From positions 1 to 12,316 of the forward strand of contig DIGC01000062.1 of the NCBI GenBank assembly GCA_002419445.1: DNA of 12,316 nucleotides, written 5' to 3'. Under the pieces are notes generated by a model that worked only from the letters and a program-made list of their open reading frames with translations, did not search any database and had not been told where the DNA came from. Every line of letters begins with the position of its first letter. Position 1 is the first letter of the stretch. The position numbers and the translations under genes are program-made. Shown here piece by piece: positions 5,965 through 12,316 of the stretch. The DNA is from Caryophanales bacterium UBA5732 (GTDB taxonomy: Bacteria; Bacillota_I; Bacilli_A; Izemoplasmatales; Hujiaoplasmataceae).

Positions 5965-6029
5965 GTAAAGAGAAAAGGTTTTAAAAGCTTTTCTGGATAA
6001 AGAAGTTATCCACAAAAAGCAAAAGGATT

Positions 6030-6038
6030 TGATATAAT
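6030..6038 (+). promoter_or_regulatory. Extended -10 promoter of the 7-TM gene
   Basis: TGATATAAT is an extended -10 element just downstream of the right arm of the inverted repeat. The -35 region falls in TTATCCACAA, next to the DnaA-box-like nonamer, so a protein bound there would compete with RNA polymerase. Confidence 0.5.
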
Positions 6039-6078
6039 AAATAATTAATAAATTTAACTTTTTTGATGGAGGAAAATT

Positions 6079-6792
6079 ATGGATTTCACAGTTGCTAGAG
6101 AATTAAATAGCCTTTACATAATTCTAGATATATTCTTTTTAATATTTTTAGGATATTTATTGTTAATGAAAAAACAGAAAATGACATTTCTGTTTGGAAT
6201 AGCGGGAGCGATAATTTACTTCTTAGTTGATTATGGTATTTTTTATTTACTGCTAGGGACTAGAGAAGTAGTTGGAGCTAATACCTTCTGGTTTTTATTA
6301 TGGCTTTCCACAAGTTATGGTTTCACTAATTTTGTCTGGATTTGGTTATTTCTAAATAAAGATAAAAGAATTTTAGAATGGTCATTGTTGATAGTTATGG
6401 GTTGGGTTACGGTCGCTTTACTATCAGCGAACTTTGGCGCTAACTTTTCTCAAATTTCAATCTCAAGAGGAACTAGCAGTTATCATGGGGTAATGGCTTT
6501 TATTTTGTTTGTTGGTTATGTATATGTAATTATTCACAACTTAAAGGCAGAAGACGAGGAAAGAATTCCGATTCTTCGTTTGATCTTTATTGGTGTTATT
6601 GTTCAATTATCTTGGGAAGCGGTACTGCTTGTTTCTGGTATAAGACCTTTGGAGTGGAATCCTATAGTTATTAATTCTTTATTGGAAACTAATTTAGGAT
6701 TACCATATTTATTCTTTATTCATAAAGCTCTGACAAAAAGATTTAGTGAAGATTTATCTGTTGATTTTGGGGCTGAACCTACAGTTTACTAA
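6079..6792 (+). CDS. Seven-transmembrane protein of unknown function
   Basis: The protein has 237 residues; GGAGG (6068-6072) lies 6 bases before the ATG. Hydrophobic segments at about 12-30, 35-59, 68-92, 101-121, 134-154, 165-187 and 196-216 give seven membrane spans. The short C-terminal tail carries acidic residues. Aromatic and tryptophan residues are frequent in spans 3, 4 and 6. I do not recognise the family. It has its own promoter and is bordered by IS debris on one side and an orphan ATPase promoter on the other, so it appears to be separately acquired cargo. Confidence 0.7.
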   Translation: MDFTVARELNSLYIILDIFFLIFLGYLLLMKKQKMTFLFGIAGAIIYFLVDYGIFYLLLGTREVVGANTFWFLLWLSTSYGFTNFVWIWLFLNKDKRILEWSLLIVMGWVTVALLSANFGANFSQISISRGTSSYHGVMAFILFVGYVYVIIHNLKAEDEERIPILRLIFIGVIVQLSWEAVLLVSGIRPLEWNPIVINSLLETNLGLPYLFFIHKALTKRFSEDLSVDFGAEPTVY

Positions 6793-6829
6793 TTTTAGAA
6801 AAAATTTTAAAAGCAAAACTAAATACGTC

Positions 6830-6860
6830 AAGATTCTCAAATTTCAATAGAATCTTATTT
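6830..6860 (+). terminator. Candidate terminator after the 7-TM gene
   Basis: AAGATTCT (6830-6837) pairs perfectly with AGAATCTT (6849-6856) over an 11-base loop; the T-tract (ATTTA) is poor. Confidence 0.4.
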
Positions 6861-6919
6861 ACACAAAATTCTTGACAGTACAAAATGTATATTGAGGGCT
6901 AATCTGTAAACACATTTTT

Positions 6920-6966
6920 AATATAATCGAAATTATACTTAAATTAGTATTGATTTCGATTATAAT
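6920..6966 (+). promoter_or_regulatory. Orphan copy of the palindromic AAA-DUF4143 promoter
   Basis: AATATAATCGAAAT (6920-6933) pairs with ATTTCGATTATAAT (6953-6966) with one mismatch, spaced by 19 bases. Its left arm and following ATTATACTT are identical to the promoter at 181-228. The -10 TATAAT (6961-6966) and a -35-like TTAAAT (6939-6944, 16 bases apart) are kept. The only gene start after it is broken. Confidence 0.65.
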
Positions 6967-6976
6967 CTCAATAGAA

Positions 6977-7078
6977 ATGAAATTAAGACTAGAACGGATG
7001 AGAATTTAAACCCATTATTATAGTCCGATTGGTTTTGGGCTTGCTGGAAAATCAATCTTGTTTCAAAAACTACGATAA
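6977..7078 (+). pseudogene. Decayed AAA-ATPase N-terminus with P-loop
   Basis: One frame reads MKLRLERMRI, a stop, then THYYSPIGFGLAGKSILFQKLR and a stop, with GFGLAGKS a full Walker A motif. The first residues resemble MRLTLEQKMKM at the start of the protein at 2748, and the DNA is also alike there. With the promoter just upstream, this is best read as the stump of a third AAA-DUF4143 gene. It is short, so the assignment is tentative. Confidence 0.45.
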
Positions 7079-7088
7079 TAATTAATTA

Positions 7089-7112
7089 AGCCACTTTAAG
7101 ATGGCTATTTCT
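7089..7112 (+). terminator. Weak hairpin
   Basis: AGCCA (7089-7093) pairs with TGGCT (7102-7106), with an inner CTT/AAG, before ATTTCTTT. It may be a weak terminator for whatever the orphan promoter transcribes. Confidence 0.35.
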
Positions 7113-7269
7113 TTAAAACAGATTCAATAAATGACTGATAAGTATCCAATTTGTTTTTTTTGAAATAGTGCAATAGGCATTATAATTCTATAGATTTCTT
7201 AAAAAAATAAAAACTACCAATAAAACCTTCATATAAAACGTATATATATATAATATGCGGAGGTACCTT

Positions 7270-8661
7270 ATGCTTAGAAGATCATTTATTAGTGTTTATA
7301 AAAATCGTGCTAGAACAATTATTTTTATTTTATTACTTTTTGTCATTGCAAACTTGGTTCTTAGTAGTATAGCTATTAAAAACGCAACCCAAGAAGCGAT
7401 GGATCAAGCTCGCATTTCATTGGGGCCAGAAATTACTCTTACAACAGATAATTCGGAATTATTTGATTTCATAAAAGAATATCGGGAAACTTATGGAACT
7501 AGACCATCTCAAGATATCATTAACGAAATGCTCGTTCCAATCACAAGCGATGTTGCTTTAGGAATTGCGCAAAGTGAGTATGTAGTTGATTTTAATTTTT
7601 CTTTTAATACCAGTGGAGTTGCTGTTGGGTTTTTACCTTTAAGTGACACCGGTTCTCTCGATACAACCAATACAAACAAGATTAGTGTTCTGGGAACTTA
7701 TAATCCATTATTATTAGATCAATTTGGTGATAACGGTACTTATTTTTTGACAGATGAAAGTAGTTCCTTTATTGGAGATTCAAACAATGTTATCATTATT
7801 TCTGAATCTCTAGCAACTGCAAACTCATTAAACATTGGTGATAGCATCGCTTTAGAGAACGCTACTACAACCACTCAACTTAGTTTTGAAATTGTCGGCT
7901 TGTTTAATAGCGAGGAAATGCTGGAAGTTCAAGGAAAAAATATTGTTGAGAATGAAGTTTTTATTCCCCTTGAAAATGCATTACTTTTAGCTGGTCAAAA
8001 TCCCGATTCCAGTTATACAATTACTTCAGCAAAGTATTACCTTGATGATCCTTTAAATATAGATGCTTTTATCACGGATAGTACAACCTCTTACGAAGAA
8101 CTTTCAAATGGAACGCTGACTTTTAATGATGTTAATTATGACGCTTTAACCGCGCCGCTTCAAAGCGTTTCAACCTTCACTGATATTATCTTGATTGTAG
8201 TGATTGCAGCCTCGATCATAATTCTAACACTTTTAATTGTTAATTCTTTAAAGGAAAGGAAATATGAGATTGGTGTACTTCTTTCACTTGGAGAAGCGAA
8301 AGCAAGAATCAGTTTTCAATATTTATTTGAAATTTTACTGATCGCGATGTTTGCTTTTTCGCTCGCTACGACAACCAGTTATTCTGTCAGCAATTATTTT
8401 GGAAATATGTTGGTCCAAAGCGAAATTGCAGACGCTTCTTCAACGACAACGACAACGTCAGGCGGAAGAGGCGGCGGAATACTTTCCACGCCGATTTCGA
8501 CGAATATTGAATATATAGATCAAATTGATGTAAGCATTACGATTACCGATTTTATTATTACGTTTTCTTTAGGCATTATTATTATTGTAGGAAGCAGTAT
8601 TATTCCAAGCGTATATATTATGCGTTTCCAACCCAAAAAGATACTGTCTTCAAGAAATTAG
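7270..8661 (+). CDS. ABC transporter permease, FtsX/MacB type
   Basis: The ATG at 7270 is chosen (463 residues) because CGGAGG (7258-7263) lies 6 bases before it. The in-frame ATG at 7255 would put that ribosome site inside the coding sequence. The layout is that of the MacB/FtsX family: one N-terminal span (about 16-38), a large extracytoplasmic domain (about 39-302), then three spans (about 305-327, 349-377, 425-449). The segment KERKYEIGVLLSLG (about 328-341) after span 2 is the family hallmark. A Thr- and Gly-rich stretch (about 392-403) sits in the last external loop. It pairs with the ATPase 9 bases downstream. Substrate unknown; such pairs often export peptides or drive envelope mechanics rather than import. 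Confidence 0.88.
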   Translation: MLRRSFISVYKNRARTIIFILLLFVIANLVLSSIAIKNATQEAMDQARISLGPEITLTTDNSELFDFIKEYRETYGTRPSQDIINEMLVPITSDVALGIAQSEYVVDFNFSFNTSGVAVGFLPLSDTGSLDTTNTNKISVLGTYNPLLLDQFGDNGTYFLTDESSSFIGDSNNVIIISESLATANSLNIGDSIALENATTTTQLSFEIVGLFNSEEMLEVQGKNIVENEVFIPLENALLLAGQNPDSSYTITSAKYYLDDPLNIDAFITDSTTSYEELSNGTLTFNDVNYDALTAPLQSVSTFTDIILIVVIAASIIILTLLIVNSLKERKYEIGVLLSLGEAKARISFQYLFEILLIAMFAFSLATTTSYSVSNYFGNMLVQSEIADASSTTTTTSGGRGGGILSTPISTNIEYIDQIDVSITITDFIITFSLGIIIIVGSSIIPSVYIMRFQPKKILSSRN

Positions 8662-8670
8662 GAGAGCAAA

Positions 8671-9336
8671 ATGGAATCCATTCTAAAAGTAGAGAATTTA
8701 TATCATCATTATCAAGATGGTCAAAAGAAAAAAACAGTGTTAAAAGATGTCAATATTTCATTTGAGGTTGGTAAAATGTATGCAATTGTTGGATACAGTG
8801 GATCTGGAAAGACAACACTTCTTTCGCTATTAAGCGGCTTAGATGATGTTCAAGATGGAACAATCTATTATGAGGGAAAGTCGATTAAAGACATTGGTTT
8901 CACCATGTATCGTAAGAACTATGTGAATATTATCTTCCAATCATACAACTTGATTACTTATATGACAGGACTACAAAATTTAGTTACTGCTATGGACATT
9001 AAAAATGGTAATCAAAAGAACAAAAAAACGCTTGCTTACGAAATTTTGTCTTCTGTAGGTATTGATAAAGAAACCGCAGATAGAGATGTTCTTAAAATTT
9101 CTGGAGGAGAACAACAACGCGTTGCAATTGCACGCGCTTTAGTGCACGATTCAAAGATAGTCTTAGCTGACGAGCCTTCTGGGAACCTAGATGATGAAAC
9201 TGAAGATGAAATTATCAAAATTTTCAAAGAACTAGCCCGCCAAGGGAAATGTGTAATTATTGTTACCCATTCAAATAAGGTTGCACAACAGGCCGATATC
9301 ATATACCAAATTACAAAAGGGAAAATCGTTGTATAA
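8671..9336 (+). CDS. ABC transporter ATPase, LolD/MacB type
   Basis: The protein has 221 residues, of normal length, with GGAGAG (8661-8666) before the ATG. All motifs are intact: Walker A GYSGSGKTT (41-49), Q-loop Gln 90, signature ISGGEQQR (143-150, Ile for the usual Leu), Walker B IVLADEPS (163-170), D-loop GNLD (171-174) and switch His 200. It belongs to the LolD/MacB/FtsE group that works with FtsX-like permeases, here the one encoded just upstream in the same operon. No histidine kinase, response regulator or membrane-fusion protein lies nearby. Confidence 0.92.
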   Translation: MESILKVENLYHHYQDGQKKKTVLKDVNISFEVGKMYAIVGYSGSGKTTLLSLLSGLDDVQDGTIYYEGKSIKDIGFTMYRKNYVNIIFQSYNLITYMTGLQNLVTAMDIKNGNQKNKKTLAYEILSSVGIDKETADRDVLKISGGEQQRVAIARALVHDSKIVLADEPSGNLDDETEDEIIKIFKELARQGKCVIIVTHSNKVAQQADIIYQITKGKIVV

Positions 9337-9475
9337 GTATTGAATCAGACTTATCTAGGCCATATTAAGAGAGTAGTTTTACAAAGGATGCACCATATTA
9401 CATTAAGTAATGTTAATTTTTGTGCCACAACCTGATTAAGTTCAAACTATCAACAAAAACAAAAAAAATCTAATA
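9337..9475. other. Spacer between ABC operon and att module
   Basis: No gene is seen. ACATT/AATGT (around 9400-9415) before a T-run may be a weak terminator. TTTGTGCCAC (9419-9428) is the reverse complement of 4041-4050, so the two could be inverted ends of one lost element. Confidence 0.35.
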
Positions 9476-9656
9476 TATGATGGTTTAGTAGCTTTTAATT
9501 TAATTATTTTAGAAAACGTTACAATGGTCAAGGCAACGCAACGGCTATGATAGTTTTAAAATGGTGATAAATTTCTAAATATATGGATTAATCAAGTATG
9601 TGTTAAACCGCTTGACTTACAGGTGGTCCGGGGTTCAAATCCCTCCGATTCTACCA
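9476..9656 (+). mobile_element. Right-end att module, copy 3 (end of cassette stack, degraded)
   Basis: The TATGATGGTTTAGTAGC box and the CTAAATATAT...AATCAAG box are clear, and the box-to-tRNA spacing is kept (131 bases). The tandem 12-mers are decayed to ACAATGGTCAAG plus a poor second copy. This is the distal, probably oldest, end of the stack. Confidence 0.6.
9607..9656 (+). pseudogene. Degenerate tRNA-Val 3' half
   Basis: CGCTTGACTTACAGG aligns with the anticodon arm and GGGTTCAAATCCCTC with the T arm of the other two copies; CCA ends it. Three of five anticodon-stem pairs and one T-stem pair are broken, and the acceptor strand reads CGATTCT instead of TGGTTCC. Confidence 0.65.
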
Positions 9657-9670
9657 AAAAATTCTGAACA

Positions 9671-9698
9671 AAAGTAGATTTCTATAAATCTACTTTTT
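9671..9698 (+). terminator. Strong rho-independent terminator at the end of the stack
   Basis: AAAGTAGATTT (9671-9681) pairs perfectly with AAATCTACTTT (9686-9696) over a 4-base loop and runs into T residues. It may be the original terminator of the chromosomal tRNA-Val gene, pushed here by the insertions. Confidence 0.88.
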
Positions 9699-9747
9699 CT
9701 ATTAAGGCTATTCTCATTTAGTGTCTAGAGACCCTTTCACATGAATG

Positions 9748-9775
9748 TTTAATAATTTAGTGTTAAATCATTAAA
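9748..9775. repeat. AT-rich dyad upstream of rluF
   Basis: TTTAATAATTTA (9748-9759) and TAAATCATTAAA (9764-9775) are inverted copies with one mismatch. It could be an operator or chance in AT-rich DNA. Confidence 0.3.
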
Positions 9776-9814
9776 TAAGTTTACAAAATGATAGATTCGT
9801 TTAGTGAAGAAAGG

Positions 9815-9820
9815 TATAAT
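9815..9820 (+). promoter_or_regulatory. -10 box of the rluF promoter
   Basis: TATAAT stands 40 bases before the chosen ATG, with only a weak -35 (TAGATT, 9792-9797) 17 bases upstream. It supports the start at 9861, since the in-frame ATG at 9804 lies upstream of this box. Confidence 0.5.
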
Positions 9821-9860
9821 AATTTATATAAATATCTATTGTTTAAAAAAAGGAAAAATT

Positions 9861-10565
9861 ATGAGAATAAATGTATATATAAGTTCAACTGGCTATTGTT
9901 CTCGAAGAGAAGCTGATCGACTAATTCAAAATCAAAGAGTTACTCTAAACAATGAAGTCGCATCTTTAGGTATGAAAGTTGATGAAAATAGTGTCGTTAA
10001 AGTTGATGGAGTCATGATTAAAGAGCGTCCAAAGCGAGTTTATATGGCTTTTAATAAACCAAAAGGCGTTGTTTCTACAACCGATCAAACAATACCAAAT
10101 AATATCATAACCTATTTAAATTACCCTGAAAGAATTTTCCCGATTGGTAGATTAGATAAGGATACCTCAGGATTAATTCTCTTAACTAACGACGGAATGA
10201 TTGTAAATAAAATTTTAAGAAGTGAAAATAATCACGAAAAAGAATATATAGTTGAGGTAGATAAACCTTTAAATGAAGACTTCTTGAGAAAAATGAAATC
10301 TGGAGTAGAGATTTATAACCCGGTTAAACATGAAAAAACTATTACAAAACCAGCAATTATCAATAAGATTAATAGTAAGACATTTGATTTGATTATTACT
10401 CAGGGATTAAATCTTCAGATTAGAAGAATGTGTAAACAACTTGGATATAATGTCATAAGCTTAAAAAGAACTAGAATCATCAATATAAAGATTAATGATT
10501 TGAAGATAGGCCAATGGCGTTATTTGACTGACATGGAAATTGATGATTTATTAAAAACGATTTAA
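9861..10565 (+). CDS. rluF: 23S rRNA pseudouridine synthase RluF-like
   Basis: The protein has 234 residues. The ATG at 9861 is preceded by AAAAAAGGAAAAATT, and the product then begins MRINVYISSTG as expected for the S4 RNA-binding domain (about 1-50). The catalytic segment GRLDKDTSGL (97-106) carries Asp 99. HEKEY (125-129) and QGLNLQIRRM (181-190) are conserved in RluF, and the whole chain aligns with the E. coli protein as I recall it. RluF converts U2604 of 23S rRNA (and U35 of tRNA-Tyr in E. coli) to pseudouridine. It lies outside the cassette stack as a single-gene unit. Confusion with RluB/RluE is less likely because of the KEY and RTRI motifs. Confidence 0.9.
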   Translation: MRINVYISSTGYCSRREADRLIQNQRVTLNNEVASLGMKVDENSVVKVDGVMIKERPKRVYMAFNKPKGVVSTTDQTIPNNIITYLNYPERIFPIGRLDKDTSGLILLTNDGMIVNKILRSENNHEKEYIVEVDKPLNEDFLRKMKSGVEIYNPVKHEKTITKPAIINKINSKTFDLIITQGLNLQIRRMCKQLGYNVISLKRTRIINIKINDLKIGQWRYLTDMEIDDLLKTI

Positions 10566-10597
10566 TTTCAAAAACTAAATAATTAGTAGAAAAATAG

Positions 10598-10622
10598 AAT
10601 GCTTGAAAATCAAGCATTTTAT
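10598..10622. terminator. Bidirectional terminator between convergent genes
   Basis: AATGCTTGA (10598-10606) pairs perfectly with TCAAGCATT (10610-10618) over a 3-base loop. TTTTATTT follows on the plus strand and CTATTTTT on the minus strand, so it can serve both rluF and the RCC1 gene. Confidence 0.85.
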
Positions 10623-10643
10623 TTGTATTAATATAAATAATAA

Positions 10644-12316
10644 CTAATTTTTTCTAATTACTATTGTATAATCTCCCGTTTCTTCATAATCATAAGCTCT
10701 AACTACGATGACATAAACCCCTGGTTCTAGTTCGAAAGTAATCATGAAGTTATATTCTTCCCCATAAGAATCGTCATCTTCAGCTATAATATTTTCTTCA
10801 TTGTCGAGTAAAATTCCGAAGGTATCGATATCACTGATTGTGTAAATGATTATTGTTGAAGAGTTAGTAATGGTGAAATAGTAATAATGGATATCATCAA
10901 TATCTAAAAAGACGGTTTCTTGGAGAAGGATGGCCGGATATGAATGCCATTTAGAATAAAGGATTGTCGGTCCGTCAGAAGTGATAAGATTGTCAAATTC
11001 TTCGGTCAAACCATAGTTTTTGTACCAACCTAAGAAAATGTCTCCCTCTCTTTCGGGAATCAAAAGGTCATAAATTTCTACTGTATCATAATTCATAGTA
11101 ATGACTTCAGGAATCATAAATTCAGGTTCGTGAGGGATTTTTTCAGGCGTGGTTGTTCCAATTCCTAATTTTCCCGCAACATTATCACCCCAAAGATTCA
11201 TATTTCCTTGAGAATCAACGATAGCGATGAATCTATCGCCAAGTGACATCTCAACGGCTGTTTTTTCGTTGTTGAAAGCAAATAAGCCACTAATATTAAT
11301 CGGATTAGAACTGTTTACTGTCGTGTTATCTCCGAGTTGACCATAAGTGTTTAGTCCCCAAGTAAATATACTTGACTTATTTGTAATAGCCGCACTAAAA
11401 TGTACCCCTAAGAATACTTTTTCAATTTTTTCATCCATATCTAATAAAAATTGTCCGGTGATATTTGTTGGAGTTCCATTATTGGTGGTTGTGCCATCCC
11501 CAAGTTGACCAAAAAAATTATAGCCAAAAACAAATAAATTTCCAAAGGAAGTAACGGCAGCACTATGATGGTTTCCGGTTGATATTTGAACTATCTCTTC
11601 ATCAATGTTTAAGGCAAATCTAGAAGTTATCTCTCCTGGAGTGGATCTAGAGGAAGTTGTCCCGTCACCGAGTTGCCATAAACTGTTATAACCCCAAGAA
11701 AATACTCTATTGAGGGAAGTTAAAGCTAGTGAGTGGCTTCCCCCCAAAGAAGTTTGAATGATTTTCTCATTTTCTTCCAACTCGAAACCAGCAGTTATAT
11801 CAATAGGTAAGGTGCTTATCAAATTGTCCCCAGTACCAATTTGGCCTCTATCGTTATCTCCCCACATAAAAAGTCTTCCTGAAGATGTAATAGCTGAAGA
11901 AAAATAATTCCCGCATTCTATTTTTACGATATATTCATTTTCCGCCAAAGTGAAATTGTTGGTAATATCAACTGGAATAGTTCGGGTTATAAAATCATCT
12001 GTGCCTAATTGACCAAATTCATTATCTCCCCAAAAATAAACTCTGCCTGATTGACTAAGTGCTGCTGAATGTAGATATCCAGTTGCTAATTGAATAATAT
12101 AATCGTTTTCTTGGAGATTGAAGTTTTCTGTAATGTTAACTGGCCGATAACGGCTTTCATTTAATCCGTTGCCAAGTTGACCGAACCTATTATCTCCCCA
12201 AGTAAAAACCTCATTTTCATTAGTTAATGCTAAAGTGAATTCAGCGCCCAAAGACACATGGGTAAAATCTGGCTCTTCAAGGACAATTTCGTCCATCAAA
12301 GGATTGAATCCTTCTG
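10644..12316 (-). CDS. RCC1-repeat surface protein (N-terminus beyond window)
   Basis: The frame is open to the window edge, with EGFNPL before the first Met, so the real start lies outside. Seven RCC1 blades follow; the WGDN-type motif stands at residues 34, 90, 146, 202, 258, 314 and 370 (counted from the TTG codon at 12299), an exact period of 56. After them come an InlB-like/Flg_new repeat with GDIFLGWYKNYGL (419-431) and YSKW (448-451), and a C-terminal domain of PPC type (about 470-551) containing ELEPGVYVIVV. No cell-wall anchor is seen. This makeup is typical of large secreted proteins of low-G+C bacteria. RCC1 propellers bind proteins or other ligands, but the target here is unknown. 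Several residues around the fifth blade (FGYN) depart from the consensus. Confidence 0.85.
   Translation of the reverse strand, partial: EGFNPLMDEIVLEEPDFTHVSLGAEFTLALTNENEVFTWGDNRFGQLGNGLNESRYRPVNITENFNLQENDYIIQLATGYLHSAALSQSGRVYFWGDNEFGQLGTDDFITRTIPVDITNNFTLAENEYIVKIECGNYFSSAITSSGRLFMWGDNDRGQIGTGDNLISTLPIDITAGFELEENEKIIQTSLGGSHSLALTSLNRVFSWGYNSLWQLGDGTTSSRSTPGEITSRFALNIDEEIVQISTGNHHSAAVTSFGNLFVFGYNFFGQLGDGTTTNNGTPTNITGQFLLDMDEKIEKVFLGVHFSAAITNKSSIFTWGLNTYGQLGDNTTVNSSNPINISGLFAFNNEKTAVEMSLGDRFIAIVDSQGNMNLWGDNVAGKLGIGTTTPEKIPHEPEFMIPEVITMNYDTVEIYDLLIPEREGDIFLGWYKNYGLTEEFDNLITSDGPTILYSKWHSYPAILLQETVFLDIDDIHYYYFTITNSSTIIIYTISDIDTFGILLDNEENIIAEDDDSYGEEYNFMITFELEPGVYVIVVRAYDYEETGDYTIVIRKN

Larger units (their letters stand above)
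5774..6024. repeat. 30-bp inverted repeats around a 191-bp core
   Basis: Bases 5774-5803 and 5995-6024 are reverse complements at 28 of 30 positions. Each arm contains a perfect DnaA-box-type nonamer, TTATCCACA (6006-6014, and reversed at 5784-5792). Each arm is also a small hairpin, GGATAAC-TTT-GTTATCC on the left. The left arm lies upstream of the orfA remnant and the right arm upstream of the 7-TM gene, so the two may be copies of one IS leader in opposite orientation. Confidence 0.65.
5634..6078. other. Intergenic graveyard of insertion-sequence remnants
   Basis: No full gene lies here. The stretch holds the first codons of an IS3-type orfA on the minus strand, two terminal-repeat-like sequences, a pair of 21-mer direct repeats and a 30-base inverted repeat pair. 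Its right edge supplies the promoter of the following gene. Confidence 0.6.
6793..7254. other. Intergenic region with decayed ATPase start
   Basis: It holds a weak terminator hairpin, an orphan palindromic promoter, a broken AAA-ATPase N-terminus and a second hairpin, then AT-rich sequence leading to the permease gene. No intact gene is seen. Confidence 0.6.

Noticed and set aside
5784..6014. Replication origin based on DnaA-box nonamers
   Set aside because: There are only two perfect boxes, both explained as arms of one inverted repeat, with no dnaA or rep gene nearby. Kept only as a point of interest.
7255..7269. Start of the permease at the upstream ATG
   Set aside because: The codons ATG CGG AGG are the ribosome site for the ATG at 7270.
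9036..9302. 88-codon minus-strand frame inside the ABC ATPase gene
   Set aside because: It is the mirror of the highly conserved signature and Walker B region, with no support of its own.
9804..9860. N-terminal extension of RluF
   Set aside because: It includes the -10 box, and the S4 domain starts right at the Met at 9861.
1..12316. CRISPR array
   Set aside because: No regularly spaced short repeats with unique spacers were seen; the repeats present are tandem 12-mers, tRNA fragments and IS ends.

Overview
The window is AT-rich (roughly 30 % G+C by eye). Its genes use TGG for Trp and several end in TGA, so the standard bacterial code applies. Together with strong AGGAGG-type ribosome sites, TATAAT promoters and a surface protein of RCC1 repeats plus an InlB-like repeat, this suggests a low-G+C Gram-positive lineage, perhaps Izemoplasma/Acholeplasma-like or another Bacilli relative, and not a code-4 mycoplasma. 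That placement is inference.

Positions 1-9656 look like a stack of integrated cassettes at a tRNA-Val(GAC) gene. Three copies of a ~175-bp right-end module (1466-1640, 2491-2666, 9476-9656) each end in a tRNA-Val 3' half (anticodon arm, T arm, acceptor strand, CCA). None has a tRNA 5' half, and two carry tandem 12-bp repeats resembling integrase arm sites. A fourth tRNA 3' end opens the window (1-21). A separate left-end module occurs at 28-66, 2673-2712 and 4075-4114, the last without a tRNA fragment. No integrase is present, so the cassettes look non-autonomous or decayed.

Cargo: cassette A has an intact AAA ATPase-DUF4143 protein behind a palindromic promoter. Cassette B is only ~1 kb, with one membrane-anchored protein of unknown function. 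Cassette C has a second AAA-DUF4143 protein with a damaged P-loop. Cassette D has an AbiEi/AbiEii-type toxin-antitoxin pair, IS3-family remnants, a 7-TM protein of unknown function, an orphan copy of the cassette A promoter with a decayed ATPase start, and an FtsX/MacB-type permease with its ABC ATPase.

From 9657 on the sequence looks like ordinary chromosome: a strong terminator (perhaps the original tRNA terminator), rluF (23S rRNA pseudouridine synthase), a probable bidirectional terminator, and on the minus strand a large RCC1-repeat surface protein whose N-terminus lies beyond the window. The repeats of that protein have an exact 56-residue period.
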